From Oscillospiraceae bacterium MB08-C2-2 (GTDB lineage Bacteria > Bacillota > Clostridia > Oscillospirales > Ruminococcaceae), in assembly GCA_035621215.1 (NCBI GenBank), contig CP141729.1, positions 2,874,944-2,938,943 on the forward strand: DNA of 64,000 nt, written 5' to 3'. The first letter of the stretch is position 1. The number at the start of each line of letters is the position of its first letter. A program made the translations under genes and the position numbers. A model generated the notes under the pieces. It was not told where the DNA came from. It searched no databases and saw nothing but the letters and a program-made list of their open reading frames with translations. Positions 39,871 to 47,933 of this stretch are shown here, piece by piece.

Positions 39871-41073
39871 ATGGAAAATCACTGGATACGGTATGTCAAC
39901 AGCGCCCGGGTAACACCGGCTTTTTCCCGCCGGGGCACGGTAGCCTTGGCTTTGGAGCTGGATTGGGGCCAGCAGCAAAGTATACTGGAGCTTGGTGCAG
40001 AAGAATTCCGGGAAAGGGCCATGCCTCTTTTGGGCTATCCCAGGGAGCACCCACGGCTTACCCCGCTTCGGGAGCTGTTTTGCCATGGGCAAAGGGTATT
40101 GCTCTACCGGTTGGGTGAAGGGGGGCGGGCAGCCCAGTGCTCCTTTGGATTTGCCCGATATAAAGGAGCCCGGGGCAACGCTCTCAGTGTGACCGTGGTT
40201 CGTTGGGGGGAGGAGCATCCGGGGTTTTGTGTGGCAACCCGGCTTGAAAATAAGCTGGTGGATTTTCAAACGGTTCTTTCTGCTTCCCAGCTGGAGGATA
40301 ACGATTATGTTCTGTGGAACCGGGAGGCTTTGCTCCAGCCGGTGGAGCGGCTCCCCTTTATAGGCGGAGAAAACCCTCCACCAGCCGGAAAAGGCGAGTA
40401 TCGGGCTTTTTTGGAGGAGGTGGAAAGCCATCCCTTTCACATTCTGGGGTGCTGTTCCCCTGTGAGAGAGGTGCAGGATTTATTCATCCGCTTCACCCGT
40501 TGGATGCGGGAGCGGGAGGGCGCGCTGTTCCAGACCGTTTTGCCGGGCAGAGAAAAGGCCACACTGGGGGTTTTGCCGGTGAAAGCAAGCAGGCAGGGGC
40601 AATCTCCCGATTTGCTGGTTCCGTGGATCAGTGGGATTTTGGCCTCCTCTTCTTATGGGAAGAGCTGTGAAGGCTTTGCTTATGATGGAGAGTATTACCC
40701 CGACCGGCCGCTCTTTCTGCACTGTGATTCTGTGGGGCTTATGCTGGCACCTGAATCGCCACAGCCCGCAAGGGGGCCAAGCAGTCTGAAAAGCAGTGCG
40801 GCTCTGGGGCTGGCAGATCAAATCGCCAATGACATGGGTGTTCTCTATAACCGCTGGTATCTTGGCGGCGCCCATGCCCATAAAAGGGATAAGCAGTTGG
40901 AAGAAAAGCTTGGGCACTATTTGTGTGAGCTTGAGGAACAGGGTGTTCTGGAGGCGGGCCTTCACACAAGGCTTGTTCTAAGCCGGGGCTATGGAGAGGA
41001 TACCCCGGAGATAACCTTTCCGGTGCAGGCCCCGGGAGAAGAATGCTTTTGGATCACCATGATTATTTATTGA
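39871..41073 (+). CDS. Contractile-tail sheath protein homologue
   Basis: ATG 39871 has GAGGGAGG upstream. The 400 residues follow the XkdK-type sheath pattern from end to end: Arg-Arg-Gly-Thr-Val-Ala-Leu-Ala-Leu-Glu-Leu-Asp-Trp-Gly, Leu-Leu-Tyr-Arg-Leu-Gly, Lys-Gly-Ala-Arg-Gly-Asn-Ala-Leu-Ser-Val, a Phe-Gln-Thr-Val strand, Gly-Gly-Glu-Asn, Phe-x-x-Trp-Met-Arg-Glu-Arg-Glu-Gly, Tyr-Asp-Gly-Glu, and near the end Ile-Ala-Asn-Asp-Met. It closes with a Trp-Ile-Thr-Met-Ile-Ile strand. In tailed phages and tailocins the sheath contracts around a tube. No tube or baseplate gene is nearby, and the region before the last helices is shorter than usual, so assembly is doubtful. Confidence 0.8.
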   Translation: MENHWIRYVNSARVTPAFSRRGTVALALELDWGQQQSILELGAEEFRERAMPLLGYPREHPRLTPLRELFCHGQRVLLYRLGEGGRAAQCSFGFARYKGARGNALSVTVVRWGEEHPGFCVATRLENKLVDFQTVLSASQLEDNDYVLWNREALLQPVERLPFIGGENPPPAGKGEYRAFLEEVESHPFHILGCCSPVREVQDLFIRFTRWMREREGALFQTVLPGREKATLGVLPVKASRQGQSPDLLVPWISGILASSSYGKSCEGFAYDGEYYPDRPLFLHCDSVGLMLAPESPQPARGPSSLKSSAALGLADQIANDMGVLYNRWYLGGAHAHKRDKQLEEKLGHYLCELEEQGVLEAGLHTRLVLSRGYGEDTPEITFPVQAPGEECFWITMIIY

Positions 41074-41084
41074 GGAGGGATAAC

Positions 41085-41297
41085 ATGCCTGGAATTGGAG
41101 CCATGCAGGATACCATTGAGGAATATGAAGCAAGCTGCCGGAGTGTGCAGCAGCGCATACACCAGCTTAATGAGAAAATTGCGGCCTGCCCTGTTGGGAC
41201 AACCCAAAAGCTGCTCATTTCCCGCCGGGCAAGGCTATATTTGTGCCTGTGGGATATGCAGTATGCCATCCGGGAGATGGCGGCCTATATCCGCTAA
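41085..41297 (+). CDS. Small coiled-coil protein (70 aa)
   Basis: ATG 41085 follows GAGGAGGG, 11 bp after the sheath stop. The protein is predicted almost wholly helical with heptad-like spacing: Glu-Tyr-Glu-x3-Arg-x3-Gln-x-Arg-Ile-x2-Leu-Asn-Glu-Lys, then Arg-Arg-Ala-Arg-Leu-Tyr-Leu. Similar short coiled coils are scattered in Firmicutes phage modules. The function is unknown. Confidence 0.6.
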   Translation: MPGIGAMQDTIEEYEASCRSVQQRIHQLNEKIAACPVGTTQKLLISRRARLYLCLWDMQYAIREMAAYIR

Positions 41298-41314
41298 GCA
41301 TATGAATCTAAAAA

Positions 41315-41680
41315 ATGGGGGAATGCGTTCTGCGCACTTTTATTGTCAACTACTGGTTGGAGCTGGTGTTTGGAATGATCACTTCTTGGATGGGGCTTGC
41401 ATATCATAAGCTGATAAAAAAGTTTCAAACAGCGAAAACCGAGCAGGAAGCCATGCAAAATGGTATGCAGGCCTTGCTGCGGGATCGGATTATACAGACC
41501 TATAACCATTATACCGCCGAGGGCAGATGCCCGATTTATGCCCGGGAGAATCTTTTGGATTTGTACAAGGGGTACCATGCTCTGGGCGGCAACGGAACCA
41601 TCACACATTTGGTGGAGGAGCTGCAAAAGCTGCCCACTGAAATACGAAATGGAAAGGACGATGCAGAGTGGTTGATCTAA
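41315..41680 (+). CDS. Membrane-anchored phage-type protein upstream of the holin
   Basis: The frame opens at ATG 41315, but the GGGGGA ribosome-like site at 41317-41322 fits a CTG at 41330 better, so the start is uncertain. One N-terminal hydrophobic helix is followed by a soluble part with Arg-Ile-Ile-Gln-Thr-Tyr-Asn-His-Tyr, Tyr-Ala-Arg-Glu-Asn-Leu and Tyr-His-Ala-Leu-Gly-Gly-Asn-Gly-Thr-Ile-Thr. I recall such proteins next to holins in Clostridia prophages. It overlaps the holin gene by 13 bases. Confidence 0.65.
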   Translation: MGECVLRTFIVNYWLELVFGMITSWMGLAYHKLIKKFQTAKTEQEAMQNGMQALLRDRIIQTYNHYTAEGRCPIYARENLLDLYKGYHALGGNGTITHLVEELQKLPTEIRNGKDDAEWLI

Positions 41681-41976
41681 CCCAATTTATCCATCCGGAG
41701 CTGCTGATTTTGGTTCCGGTGCTTTATATCATTGGCCATTTTCTCAAGAAATCCAGCTTTTTGCCCGATCACTACATTCCCTTGGCCTTGGGTGCGGCAG
41801 GTATTGTGCTTTCGCTGCTGCGGGTGCTCTCCACAGAAAGCATCACCGGTTGGCAGCAGGGCATAGCGGCTGTATTCAATGGCATCGTGCAGGGCATTCT
41901 TTGTGCAGGGGCCAGCGTTTATGCCAATCAGCTGATCCGCCAGCAGGAAAAAGGGAAGGAAGAACAGAAAAAATGA
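41668..41976 (+). CDS. Phage holin family protein
   Basis: GTG 41668 has AAAGGA upstream. The 102-residue protein has an N-terminal helix (Leu-Leu-Ile-Leu-Val-Pro-Val-Leu-Tyr-Ile-Ile-Gly), a Lys-Lys-Ser turn, a second helix with Pro-Leu-Ala-Leu-Gly-Ala-Ala-Gly-Ile, a third Gly/Ala-rich helix, and a strongly charged tail. This is the layout of Phage_holin_5-type proteins. Its stop overlaps the amidase start by ATGA, the usual holin-endolysin coupling. Confidence 0.82.
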   Translation: MVDLTQFIHPELLILVPVLYIIGHFLKKSSFLPDHYIPLALGAAGIVLSLLRVLSTESITGWQQGIAAVFNGIVQGILCAGASVYANQLIRQQEKGKEEQKK

Positions 41977-42650
41977 ACCCTATTGTGGTATTGGATGCCG
42001 GTCACGGCGGCAAAGACCCCGGCGGGCTCAGTGGAAGCCGCTTGGAAAAGGACGATACCCTTCGCTTGGCACTGGCGGTGGAAAAGGTTCTGGAAAAAAG
42101 TGATGTGCAAGTTCTCCAGACCCGGAACAGTGACCAAGCGGTTTCATTGGAGCAGCGCAGTGCCTTGGCCAATAAAGCCGGGGCGGCGCTGTTTGTATCC
42201 CTCCATCGGAACAGCTTCTCCCACCCCCAGGCCCACGGGAATGAAGTGTGGATTTACCCCGGGTGCCCCGAGACAACCCGGCAGTTTGCGCAGAATATTC
42301 ATCAAGCCTTATGCCGGGTAGGCACCACGGCGGATCGTGGTGTAAAAGAGGGGAACTACCACGTTCTGCGGGAAACCCATATGCCTGCCATTCTGGTGGA
42401 ATTGGGCTTTATCTCCAACAGTGAGGATAACAGCCTGTTTGACCTGCATCTGACAGCTTACGCCAAGACGATAGCGGAGGAAATCTGCCGCTATTTTTCC
42501 TTGGAGACAGCTCTGCCGGAGAAAGAGCAGCTGCTCTACCGGGTGCAGGCAGGTGCCTTTGCCAATAAAAGCAACGCTTTGAATATGCAAAGGCTATTGC
42601 AGGAAAAGGGATTCCCGTCCATTGTTGTGCAGGATGTAAAGCCCTCCTAA
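41973..42650 (+). CDS. N-acetylmuramoyl-L-alanine amidase (endolysin-type)
   Basis: The 225-residue protein starts with the Amidase_3 motif Val-Leu-Asp-Ala-Gly-His-Gly-Gly-Lys-Asp-Pro-Gly. Zinc ligands follow as Glu/Leu-Glu, His in Ser-Leu-His-Arg-Asn and Glu in Leu-Val-Glu-Leu-Gly-Phe-Ile-Ser-Asn. A short C-terminal SPOR-like repeat (Tyr-Arg-Val-Gln-Ala-Gly-Ala-Phe) probably binds denuded glycan. It has no signal peptide, so it needs the adjacent holin for release. It ends the cassette before a terminator. Confidence 0.9.
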   Translation: MNPIVVLDAGHGGKDPGGLSGSRLEKDDTLRLALAVEKVLEKSDVQVLQTRNSDQAVSLEQRSALANKAGAALFVSLHRNSFSHPQAHGNEVWIYPGCPETTRQFAQNIHQALCRVGTTADRGVKEGNYHVLRETHMPAILVELGFISNSEDNSLFDLHLTAYAKTIAEEICRYFSLETALPEKEQLLYRVQAGAFANKSNALNMQRLLQEKGFPSIVVQDVKPS

Positions 42651-42660
42651 CCCAAAATAA

Positions 42661-42700
42661 GGCCCCCTTTCAGAGTTTTATACTCTGGGAGGGGGCTTTC
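42661..42700 (+). terminator. Terminator of the sheath-lysis cassette
   Basis: Two stacked stems (GCCCCC with GGGGGC, CAGAGT with ACTCTG) within 42662-42696 are followed by TTT. It lies 11 bp after the amidase stop. Confidence 0.75.
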
Positions 42701-42738
42701 GGCTGTGTGAAAACTAAAAGTGTTAAGAGGCACAGTCG

Positions 42739-42866
42739 TTTTGTTCCATAATTTTTCCTGAATCGAATTCATTTGGACCCAGGAATACCATTTATTGTGC
42801 CGCTTCGGCACAATACGGGGGGAAAATGGGGGCATGGGATGCTCCCCATAGAGCTTGTTGATTTTT
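42739..42866 (+). repeat. Structured repeat R3, copy 1
   Basis: This 128-bp element matches 48477-48604 in the same orientation. It has an 8-bp stem TTGTGCCG/CGGCACAA (42795-42802 with 42806-42813) and a second stem with a conserved bulge (42826-42849). In copy 2 the first stem reads TTGCGCCG/CGGCGCAA, a compensatory T-A to C-G change. Its right end coincides with the stop of the minus-strand DUF1284 gene. Confidence 0.8.
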
Positions 42867-43251
42867 ATAGAGCCAGCAGGTTTTTTCGGCAGGCGCTGAC
42901 CGGATACCATGCACAGTCGGCACAGATATCATCCATAACGGTGCCGGTGATTCGGGAGCGGATTTCCTCGATAAGCGCATCGTAAGTATAGGTCTTTTCC
43001 TGCAAAGCAAAGTGAGAGGTCACTTTGCTGTCGTAGCGCAGGACTTTTTCCTGATAGCGGCAAAGCCCTTCGCCCAGCTTGTGTGGGCAGGCGGAGCAGA
43101 TATCATCTGTGGAAAAAGTCAGCTTAATTTCGGTGCCCCGGTGGTTTCGGAGGCGGTCTGTTACCCGGTTCATGTTGGCTACAAATTCTTCGCTGTAACC
43201 CCGGCCGCTGTAGCCTTGGGTACAGAGCAGATGATGTGGTCTCAGCTTCAT
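42865..43251 (-). CDS. DUF1284 family protein (cysteine-rich, possible Fe-S)
   Basis: ATG 43251 overlaps the bioY stop by ATGA. The 128-residue protein begins Met-Lys-Leu-Arg-Pro-His-His-Leu-Leu-Cys-Thr-Gln-Gly-Tyr, the DUF1284 signature. Further cysteines occur as Ile-Cys-x2-Cys-Pro and Ile-Cys-Ala-Asp-Cys-x5-Ser-Ala-Cys. The pattern suggests a metal or Fe-S centre, but no function is proven. Translational coupling to BioY and the shared BirA box tie it to biotin supply here. Confidence 0.82.
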   Translation of the reverse strand: MKLRPHHLLCTQGYSGRGYSEEFVANMNRVTDRLRNHRGTEIKLTFSTDDICSACPHKLGEGLCRYQEKVLRYDSKVTSHFALQEKTYTYDALIEEIRSRITGTVMDDICADCAWYPVSACRKNLLAL

Positions 43252-43787
43252 GCCGGTACACGCTTTTGTAGGAGTGTTTTGCATTTTACTCCCAGCCAGC
43301 CGGATAGCAATATCTTGATGGCAGCGGTGGGCAGAAAGGGAAGAACAGCCTTGGCAAAGGCGGCGGCAAGCCCCAGCCCGGTCACAGCGCTGAACATGAA
43401 CATACCGCAGAGATAATTGACCACCGCACCCAGCACAAGCCCCGACCACAGCCAGACCTTGCCACCCTTTTCAGCGCCGATTCCGGCTAAAAGGGCCATA
43501 AGGGGGAAGGATAAGATAAATCCGCCGGTGGGCCCAAACACAATGCCGAGGCCGCCGGTAAAGCCGGCAAAAACCGGGAGCCCTACAGCGCCTAACAGTG
43601 CATAAACCAGAGCGGAGAAAGCCCCCCGTTTAGACCCCAGCACAATCCCCACAAATGGGATACAAAAGGTCTGCATGGTCATGGGAATCAGAGGCAGAGG
43701 AATGGTAACCTGAGCCATAGCGCAGGTGAAAGCGGTAAAAATGCCAATCAGGCAGAGATCGCGGGTGGTAATTTTCTGTTTCGACAT
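43248..43787 (-). CDS. bioY: Biotin transporter BioY (ECF S component)
   Basis: The 179-residue protein has about six membrane helices and the BioY motifs Ala-Gln-Val-Thr-Ile-Pro-Leu, Pro-Met-Thr-Met-Gln-Thr-Phe, Gly-x3-Pro-Val-Phe-Ala-Gly-Phe and Gly-Pro-Thr-Gly-Gly-Phe. It would capture biotin, alone or with a shared ECF module encoded elsewhere. It follows birA by 14 bp and is coupled to the DUF1284 gene. Confidence 0.93.
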   Translation of the reverse strand: MSKQKITTRDLCLIGIFTAFTCAMAQVTIPLPLIPMTMQTFCIPFVGIVLGSKRGAFSALVYALLGAVGLPVFAGFTGGLGIVFGPTGGFILSFPLMALLAGIGAEKGGKVWLWSGLVLGAVVNYLCGMFMFSAVTGLGLAAAFAKAVLPFLPTAAIKILLSGWLGVKCKTLLQKRVPA

Positions 43788-43801
43788 GGGTTGTCTCCTT
43801 T

Positions 43802-44791
43802 TTATGGTTTGGTAGTATCGGTTAGAGGTGAGAGAGAAACTTCCCCGGCTCTTACAGCGACGGTTTGTCCCTGCCGATTGCGCACCAGCAGACTACCAGC
43901 GTCATCTAGGCCCACTGCGGTTGCCTCAAAGCTTTCCCGAGGCAGATGAACCACGATCTCCTTGCCAATGATAAACAGCCTTTGGGTGTAGGCCTCTAAA
44001 ATTTCCTGCCGTTTACCAGAGAGAAAATCCAGAACCACGGCTTCCAACTGATTGAGAATTTCCGCCGCCAGCTGGTTTCGTATGCCACGGCCTGCACGGA
44101 GCGGTGCCAAGGTGGCGGCAATGCTCTCCACCTCCTCGGCCACAGCGCCGGTATTGACGCCGATTCCCACAACCACACTTTCCACCGTTCCCATTTCGGC
44201 CGAAATCAAACCCTCAGTGAGAATCCCGCAAAGCTTTTTTCCCTCATAAAAAATATCGTTGACCCATTTGATGTGAGTTTCCAGCCCGCAGACCTGCCCA
44301 ATGGCCCGATATACCGCTAAAGCGGCGCACACAGTCAGCAGGGGAACCTCCTCCAAAGCAATCTGCGGCCGGAGCAAAACGCTCAGATAAATGCCCTGCC
44401 CTGCCGGGGAATGAAAGGTTCTGCCCAAGCGCCCTCGGCCCTGGGTTTGCTCGTTGGCAATTACGGTATGCCCATCCGGGAGCAGGGCGGTATCCAGCGC
44501 CTTGAGGTAAGCGTTGGTGGAATCCACTGTATCCAGCAGAACAAGGCTTTGGCCGATTTTTTCGGTTTTCAGAGCGTCGGCAATGCTCTGGCGGGATAAG
44601 CCGTCGCTCCCAGCCAGCAGCCGGTAGCCGCTGTTTGGCAAAGCCTCAATTTCATGGCCTTTTTCCCGAAGGGTATTAATCCCTTTCCAAATAGCTGTTC
44701 GGCTGACACCCAAGGCTTTTGCCAGTTCGCCGCCGGTTATCAGCTGCCCTTTGCTTTGCTCCAAAAGATATAAAAGCTTTTCCTGAAGCAT
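43802..44791 (-). CDS. birA: Bifunctional biotin ligase and biotin repressor
   Basis: The 329 residues have an N-terminal winged helix (Gly-Glu-Leu-Ala-Lys-Ala-Leu-Gly-Val-Ser-Arg-Thr-Ala-Ile-Trp-Lys), then the ligase domain: Asp-Ser-Thr-Asn-Ala-Tyr, Gly-Arg-Gly-Arg-Leu-Gly-Arg (biotin loop), Lys-Trp-Val-Asn-Asp-Ile, and a C-terminal SH3-like domain. It attaches biotin to carboxylases and represses its own operon when biotin-AMP is bound. A BirA box lies directly upstream. A second ligase without the DNA-binding domain is at 57113-57901. Confidence 0.95.
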   Translation of the reverse strand: MLQEKLLYLLEQSKGQLITGGELAKALGVSRTAIWKGINTLREKGHEIEALPNSGYRLLAGSDGLSRQSIADALKTEKIGQSLVLLDTVDSTNAYLKALDTALLPDGHTVIANEQTQGRGRLGRTFHSPAGQGIYLSVLLRPQIALEEVPLLTVCAALAVYRAIGQVCGLETHIKWVNDIFYEGKKLCGILTEGLISAEMGTVESVVVGIGVNTGAVAEEVESIAATLAPLRAGRGIRNQLAAEILNQLEAVVLDFLSGKRQEILEAYTQRLFIIGKEIVVHLPRESFEATAVGLDDAGSLLVRNRQGQTVAVRAGEVSLSPLTDTTKP

Positions 44792-44844
44792 GACCCAGTC
44801 TCCTTTTGTTTTAACTGGGCTTTATGATAAAGGAAAAAAATAGA

Positions 44845-44878
44845 ATTGTCAACTTTAAATTTATTTTTAGTTAACAAT
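44845..44878 (-). promoter_or_regulatory. BirA operator
   Basis: ATTGTCAACT (44845-44854) and AGTTAACAAT (44869-44878) form a dyad with a 14-bp centre, one mismatch. This fits the Firmicutes BirA box. It lies 53 bp upstream of birA. Confidence 0.82.
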
Positions 44879-44924
44879 TCTATGGGGATATTGCAGCTGC
44901 TTTATAAATTCAAACTTTTGGCAC

Positions 44925-44953
44925 TTGACAGAGTGGTGAAGAATGCATATACT
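44925..44953 (+). promoter_or_regulatory. Promoter of csoR-copA
   Basis: TTGACA (44925-44930) and TATACT (44948-44953) are 17 bp apart. The CsoR site begins 11 bp downstream. Confidence 0.85.
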
Positions 44954-44964
44954 GAAATCATAGC

Positions 44965-44979
44965 CACCCCTCCGGGGTG
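44965..44979 (+). promoter_or_regulatory. Likely CsoR operator
   Basis: The GC-rich palindrome CACCCC-TCC-GGGGTG matches the type of site bound by CsoR. It covers the region from the transcription start on, so binding would block transcription. Confidence 0.75.
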
Positions 44980-44998
44980 TAGTGGTAAAGGAGCCAAT

Positions 44999-45262
44999 AT
45001 GAATACAGAACAGAAGAAAGCCATTACCGCACTGAAAACCTGCCGTGGCCAGATTGAAGGCATCATCGCCATGATTGAAGAGGGCCGCTACTGCATTGAT
45101 ATCTCCAATCAGATCATGGCTTCTCAGGCGGTTTTAAAGCGTGCCAACAAGCTAATTCTGGCACAGCACATGTCCCACTGTGTGCTCAGTGCTATGCAGA
45201 ATGAGGATCAAGCCCAGCATAAATTAGAAGAAATTCAGGAAATTATCAATAAGCTGCTGTAA
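44999..45262 (+). CDS. csoR: Copper-sensing repressor CsoR
   Basis: ATG 44999 follows AAAGGAG; the reading frame is open further up but lies in the promoter. The 87-residue all-helical protein has the Cu(I) ligand set Cys32, His57 and Cys61 with the canonical 25 and 4 spacing. Copper binding releases DNA. It lies 26 bp before copA. Confidence 0.93.
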   Translation: MNTEQKKAITALKTCRGQIEGIIAMIEEGRYCIDISNQIMASQAVLKRANKLILAQHMSHCVLSAMQNEDQAQHKLEEIQEIINKLL

Positions 45263-45288
45263 CAGGCGGCTGTGAGGAGGCAGATGTT

Positions 45289-47697
45289 ATGAACGAAGTT
45301 AAAACCCTGAAAATAGCCGGGATGACCTGTGCCGCCTGCTCGGCCCGGATTGAAAAGAGCCTGGGCCGGAAGGAAGGCGTTTCCAAGGCAACGGTTAATT
45401 ATGGCTCGGAGCAGGCTGTGGTGGAATTTGACAGCACAGTGGTCACACAGGAGCAGTTAGAGGAAACAGTGACTAAGCTGGGCTATTCGGTGGTGCACCA
45501 AACCGCAAAGGCCACTCTGCGCATCACCGGGATGACCTGCGCCGCCTGTTCCTCCCGGCTGGAAAAGGCATTGACACGCCGTGAAGGGGTGCAGTCTGCC
45601 TCGGTTAATCTGGCCAGTGAAAAGGCCGTGCTTGTATACGACCCGGCTGTGGTGGATACCGCCGCACTGATCGAAACAGTGCGCAAAACCGGTTATGGTG
45701 CGGCTCTGGATGAAATGGTCAGCGAGGATGCCGTAGCGGCCATCAAGGCCAAAGAAGCCTCTTCTCTGCGCCGGGATTTGATTATCAGCATTGTTCTCAG
45801 TGCCCCGATGCTGCTGGGCATGATTCTTTCCTTTGCAGGTATTCACAATGACTTTGCAAAATTTTTGCACACGCCGTGGGTTCAGCTGGTTCTGACCACT
45901 CCTGTGCAGTTCTATATTGGGCGGCGCTTTTACCGCAGTGCCTTCAACGCTCTGCGGGGCGGCAGTGCCAACATGGATGTGCTTGTCTCCATGGGCACCA
46001 CGGCGGCCTATCTTCTTAGCGTTTACAACGGCTTTATCGCCCCCACCGATATGACCCACATGGGCATGAAGGAAATCTATTTTGAATCCGCCGCCGTGAT
46101 TATTACCCTGATTCTGCTGGGCAAATATTTGGAGCAATCCGCTAAGGGCCGCACCGGCGAAGCCATTAAAAAGCTCATGAGCTTGGGGGCCAAAACCGCA
46201 CGTGTATTGCGTGAAGGCAAAGAATACGACATTCCTTTGGAGGAGGTCGCCGTTGGGGATTTGCTGGTGGTTCGCCCCGGTGAAAAGGTTCCCGTAGATG
46301 GTGTGATCACCTCTGGACATTCCAGCCTCGATGAATCCATGCTCACCGGTGAGAGCATCCCGGTGGATAAAAGCGTGGGTGATGTGGTTGTTGGCTCCAC
46401 CATCAACAAGTTCGGCGCTTTCCAGTTCAAGGCCACCAAAATCGGCAAGGATACCGCTCTTGCCCAGATTATCCGCATGGTGGAAGAGGCGCAGGGCAGC
46501 AAGGCTCCAATCCAAAAGGTGGCGGATACGGTTTCCGGTATCTTTGTGCCGGTGGTGATCGGTATCGCCATTTTGACCTTTATTCTCTGGTGGGCTTTTA
46601 CCGGCGATGTGCAAAGAGCGCTGATCAACGCTGTATCGGTGCTGGTTATTGCCTGCCCCTGTGCGCTGGGTCTGGCCACGCCTACAGCCATTATGGTGGG
46701 TACCGGGCTGGGAGCGCAGAATGGTATTTTGATTAAGGGCGGCGAATATCTTGAAAATGCCGGCAAGGTGGATACTGTGGTGCTGGATAAAACCGGTACT
46801 ATTACCAAGGGTAAGCCGGAGGTCACCGACATACTTCCTGTGGGGGATATATCCTCCCAAGAGCTTCTGCGGTTGGTCGCAGCTGGTGAAAAGCCCTCCG
46901 AACACCCATTGGGTCAGGCTATTGTGCAGGGAGCAGGCGAGGAGCCTCTGCCGGAGGCTGTGGATTTTGCCGCTATACCCGGCCGTGGTGTTTCCGCCAC
47001 AGTAGAAGGCCGTGCACTCCTGATCGGAACTCGTGCGCTTATGGAAGATAGAGGCATTGAGGTTGCTTCCATTGAAGAAAAGCTGACCGGCTTGGAAGAT
47101 CAGGGCAAAACCGCTATGCTGATTGCAGGGGATGGAGCCCTTTTGGGCATCATTGCTGTGGCCGACACCATCAAGGCCAGCTCGGCTAAGGCTGTGGCAC
47201 AGCTTAAAAAGATGGGCATCGAGGTTTATATGATGACCGGCGACAATGCCCGCACAGCACAGGCCATTGCCGCTCAGGCAGGAATCGATCATGTAATGGC
47301 ACAGGTTCTGCCACAGGATAAATCCGCCCGGGTGGAGCAGCTCAAAAGCCAAGGCAAGATGGTGGCCATGGCGGGTGACGGCATCAACGATGCCCCGGCT
47401 CTTGCCGCTGCCCAAATTGGCATGGCCATCGGAACAGGTGCGGATGTTGCCATTGAGGCGGCGGCAATCACCCTCATGAGTGGTGAACTGACTGCAATCC
47501 CGGCGGCCTTGCGGCTTTCCAGACAGACGATGCGTAAAATTAAACAAAATCTGTTCTGGGCTTTTATCTACAATGCAATAGGCATTCCCTTTGCCGCATT
47601 GGGGTATTTAACACCCATTATTGCAGGCGGTGCCATGGCCTTTAGTTCGGTTTCTGTGGTGACCAATTCCCTCAGCCTGAAAAGATTCAAGCCTTGA
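45289..47697 (+). CDS. copA: Copper-exporting P-type ATPase
   Basis: The 802-residue P1B-type ATPase has two N-terminal metal-binding domains with Gly-Met-Thr-Cys-Ala-Ala-Cys at about 11-17 and 81-87. The membrane Cys456-Pro-Cys458 site, the phosphorylated Asp500 of Asp-Lys-Thr-Gly-Thr, the Glu-Lys-Pro-Ser-Glu-His-Pro nucleotide motif and Gly-Asp-Gly-Ile-Asn-Asp-Ala-Pro-Ala all follow. It pumps Cu(I) out of the cell. Control is by the upstream CsoR site. No copZ chaperone lies next to it. Confidence 0.95.
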   Translation: MNEVKTLKIAGMTCAACSARIEKSLGRKEGVSKATVNYGSEQAVVEFDSTVVTQEQLEETVTKLGYSVVHQTAKATLRITGMTCAACSSRLEKALTRREGVQSASVNLASEKAVLVYDPAVVDTAALIETVRKTGYGAALDEMVSEDAVAAIKAKEASSLRRDLIISIVLSAPMLLGMILSFAGIHNDFAKFLHTPWVQLVLTTPVQFYIGRRFYRSAFNALRGGSANMDVLVSMGTTAAYLLSVYNGFIAPTDMTHMGMKEIYFESAAVIITLILLGKYLEQSAKGRTGEAIKKLMSLGAKTARVLREGKEYDIPLEEVAVGDLLVVRPGEKVPVDGVITSGHSSLDESMLTGESIPVDKSVGDVVVGSTINKFGAFQFKATKIGKDTALAQIIRMVEEAQGSKAPIQKVADTVSGIFVPVVIGIAILTFILWWAFTGDVQRALINAVSVLVIACPCALGLATPTAIMVGTGLGAQNGILIKGGEYLENAGKVDTVVLDKTGTITKGKPEVTDILPVGDISSQELLRLVAAGEKPSEHPLGQAIVQGAGEEPLPEAVDFAAIPGRGVSATVEGRALLIGTRALMEDRGIEVASIEEKLTGLEDQGKTAMLIAGDGALLGIIAVADTIKASSAKAVAQLKKMGIEVYMMTGDNARTAQAIAAQAGIDHVMAQVLPQDKSARVEQLKSQGKMVAMAGDGINDAPALAAAQIGMAIGTGADVAIEAAAITLMSGELTAIPAALRLSRQTMRKIKQNLFWAFIYNAIGIPFAALGYLTPIIAGGAMAFSSVSVVTNSLSLKRFKP

Positions 47698-47866
47698 CTT
47701 GATGGTATCTTAATGTTAATATATAAACAAAACAAGTCTGCAAAGCAATCCGAATTTGTTCAAAATTGGTATATAAAGCAAATGTAATTATAGCGTTGTG
47801 AAATATTTGGGCAATGTTTACTGAAATCTGCCAATTTTTCTCTCCATAAATTGCGACTCCTACTCA

Positions 47867-47900
47867 TTTACATGCTTAATTTCATATGGTACAATATGAA
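47867..47900 (+). promoter_or_regulatory. Promoter and palindrome of the Rrf2 gene
   Basis: TTTACA (47867-47872) and TACAAT (47890-47895) are 17 bp apart. TTCATAT-N6-ATATGAA (47881-47900) overlaps the -10, a likely autoregulatory site. Confidence 0.65.
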
Positions 47901-47933
47901 ATAGGAATGGATAGGAGATTGGAGGAGATTTTG

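Noticed and set aside
39454-40440. Minus-strand frame of 328 codons over the sheath gene
   Set aside because: It overlaps both the sheath gene and the divergent promoter region, and shows no protein-like motifs.
41973-42650. Interpreting the amidase as a sporulation CwlD-type enzyme
   Set aside because: It lacks a signal peptide and overlaps the holin gene by ATGA, which fits an endolysin better.
45457-47547. Long open frame of 696 codons on the minus strand
   Set aside because: It is the shadow of copA, whose ATPase motifs all lie on the plus strand.
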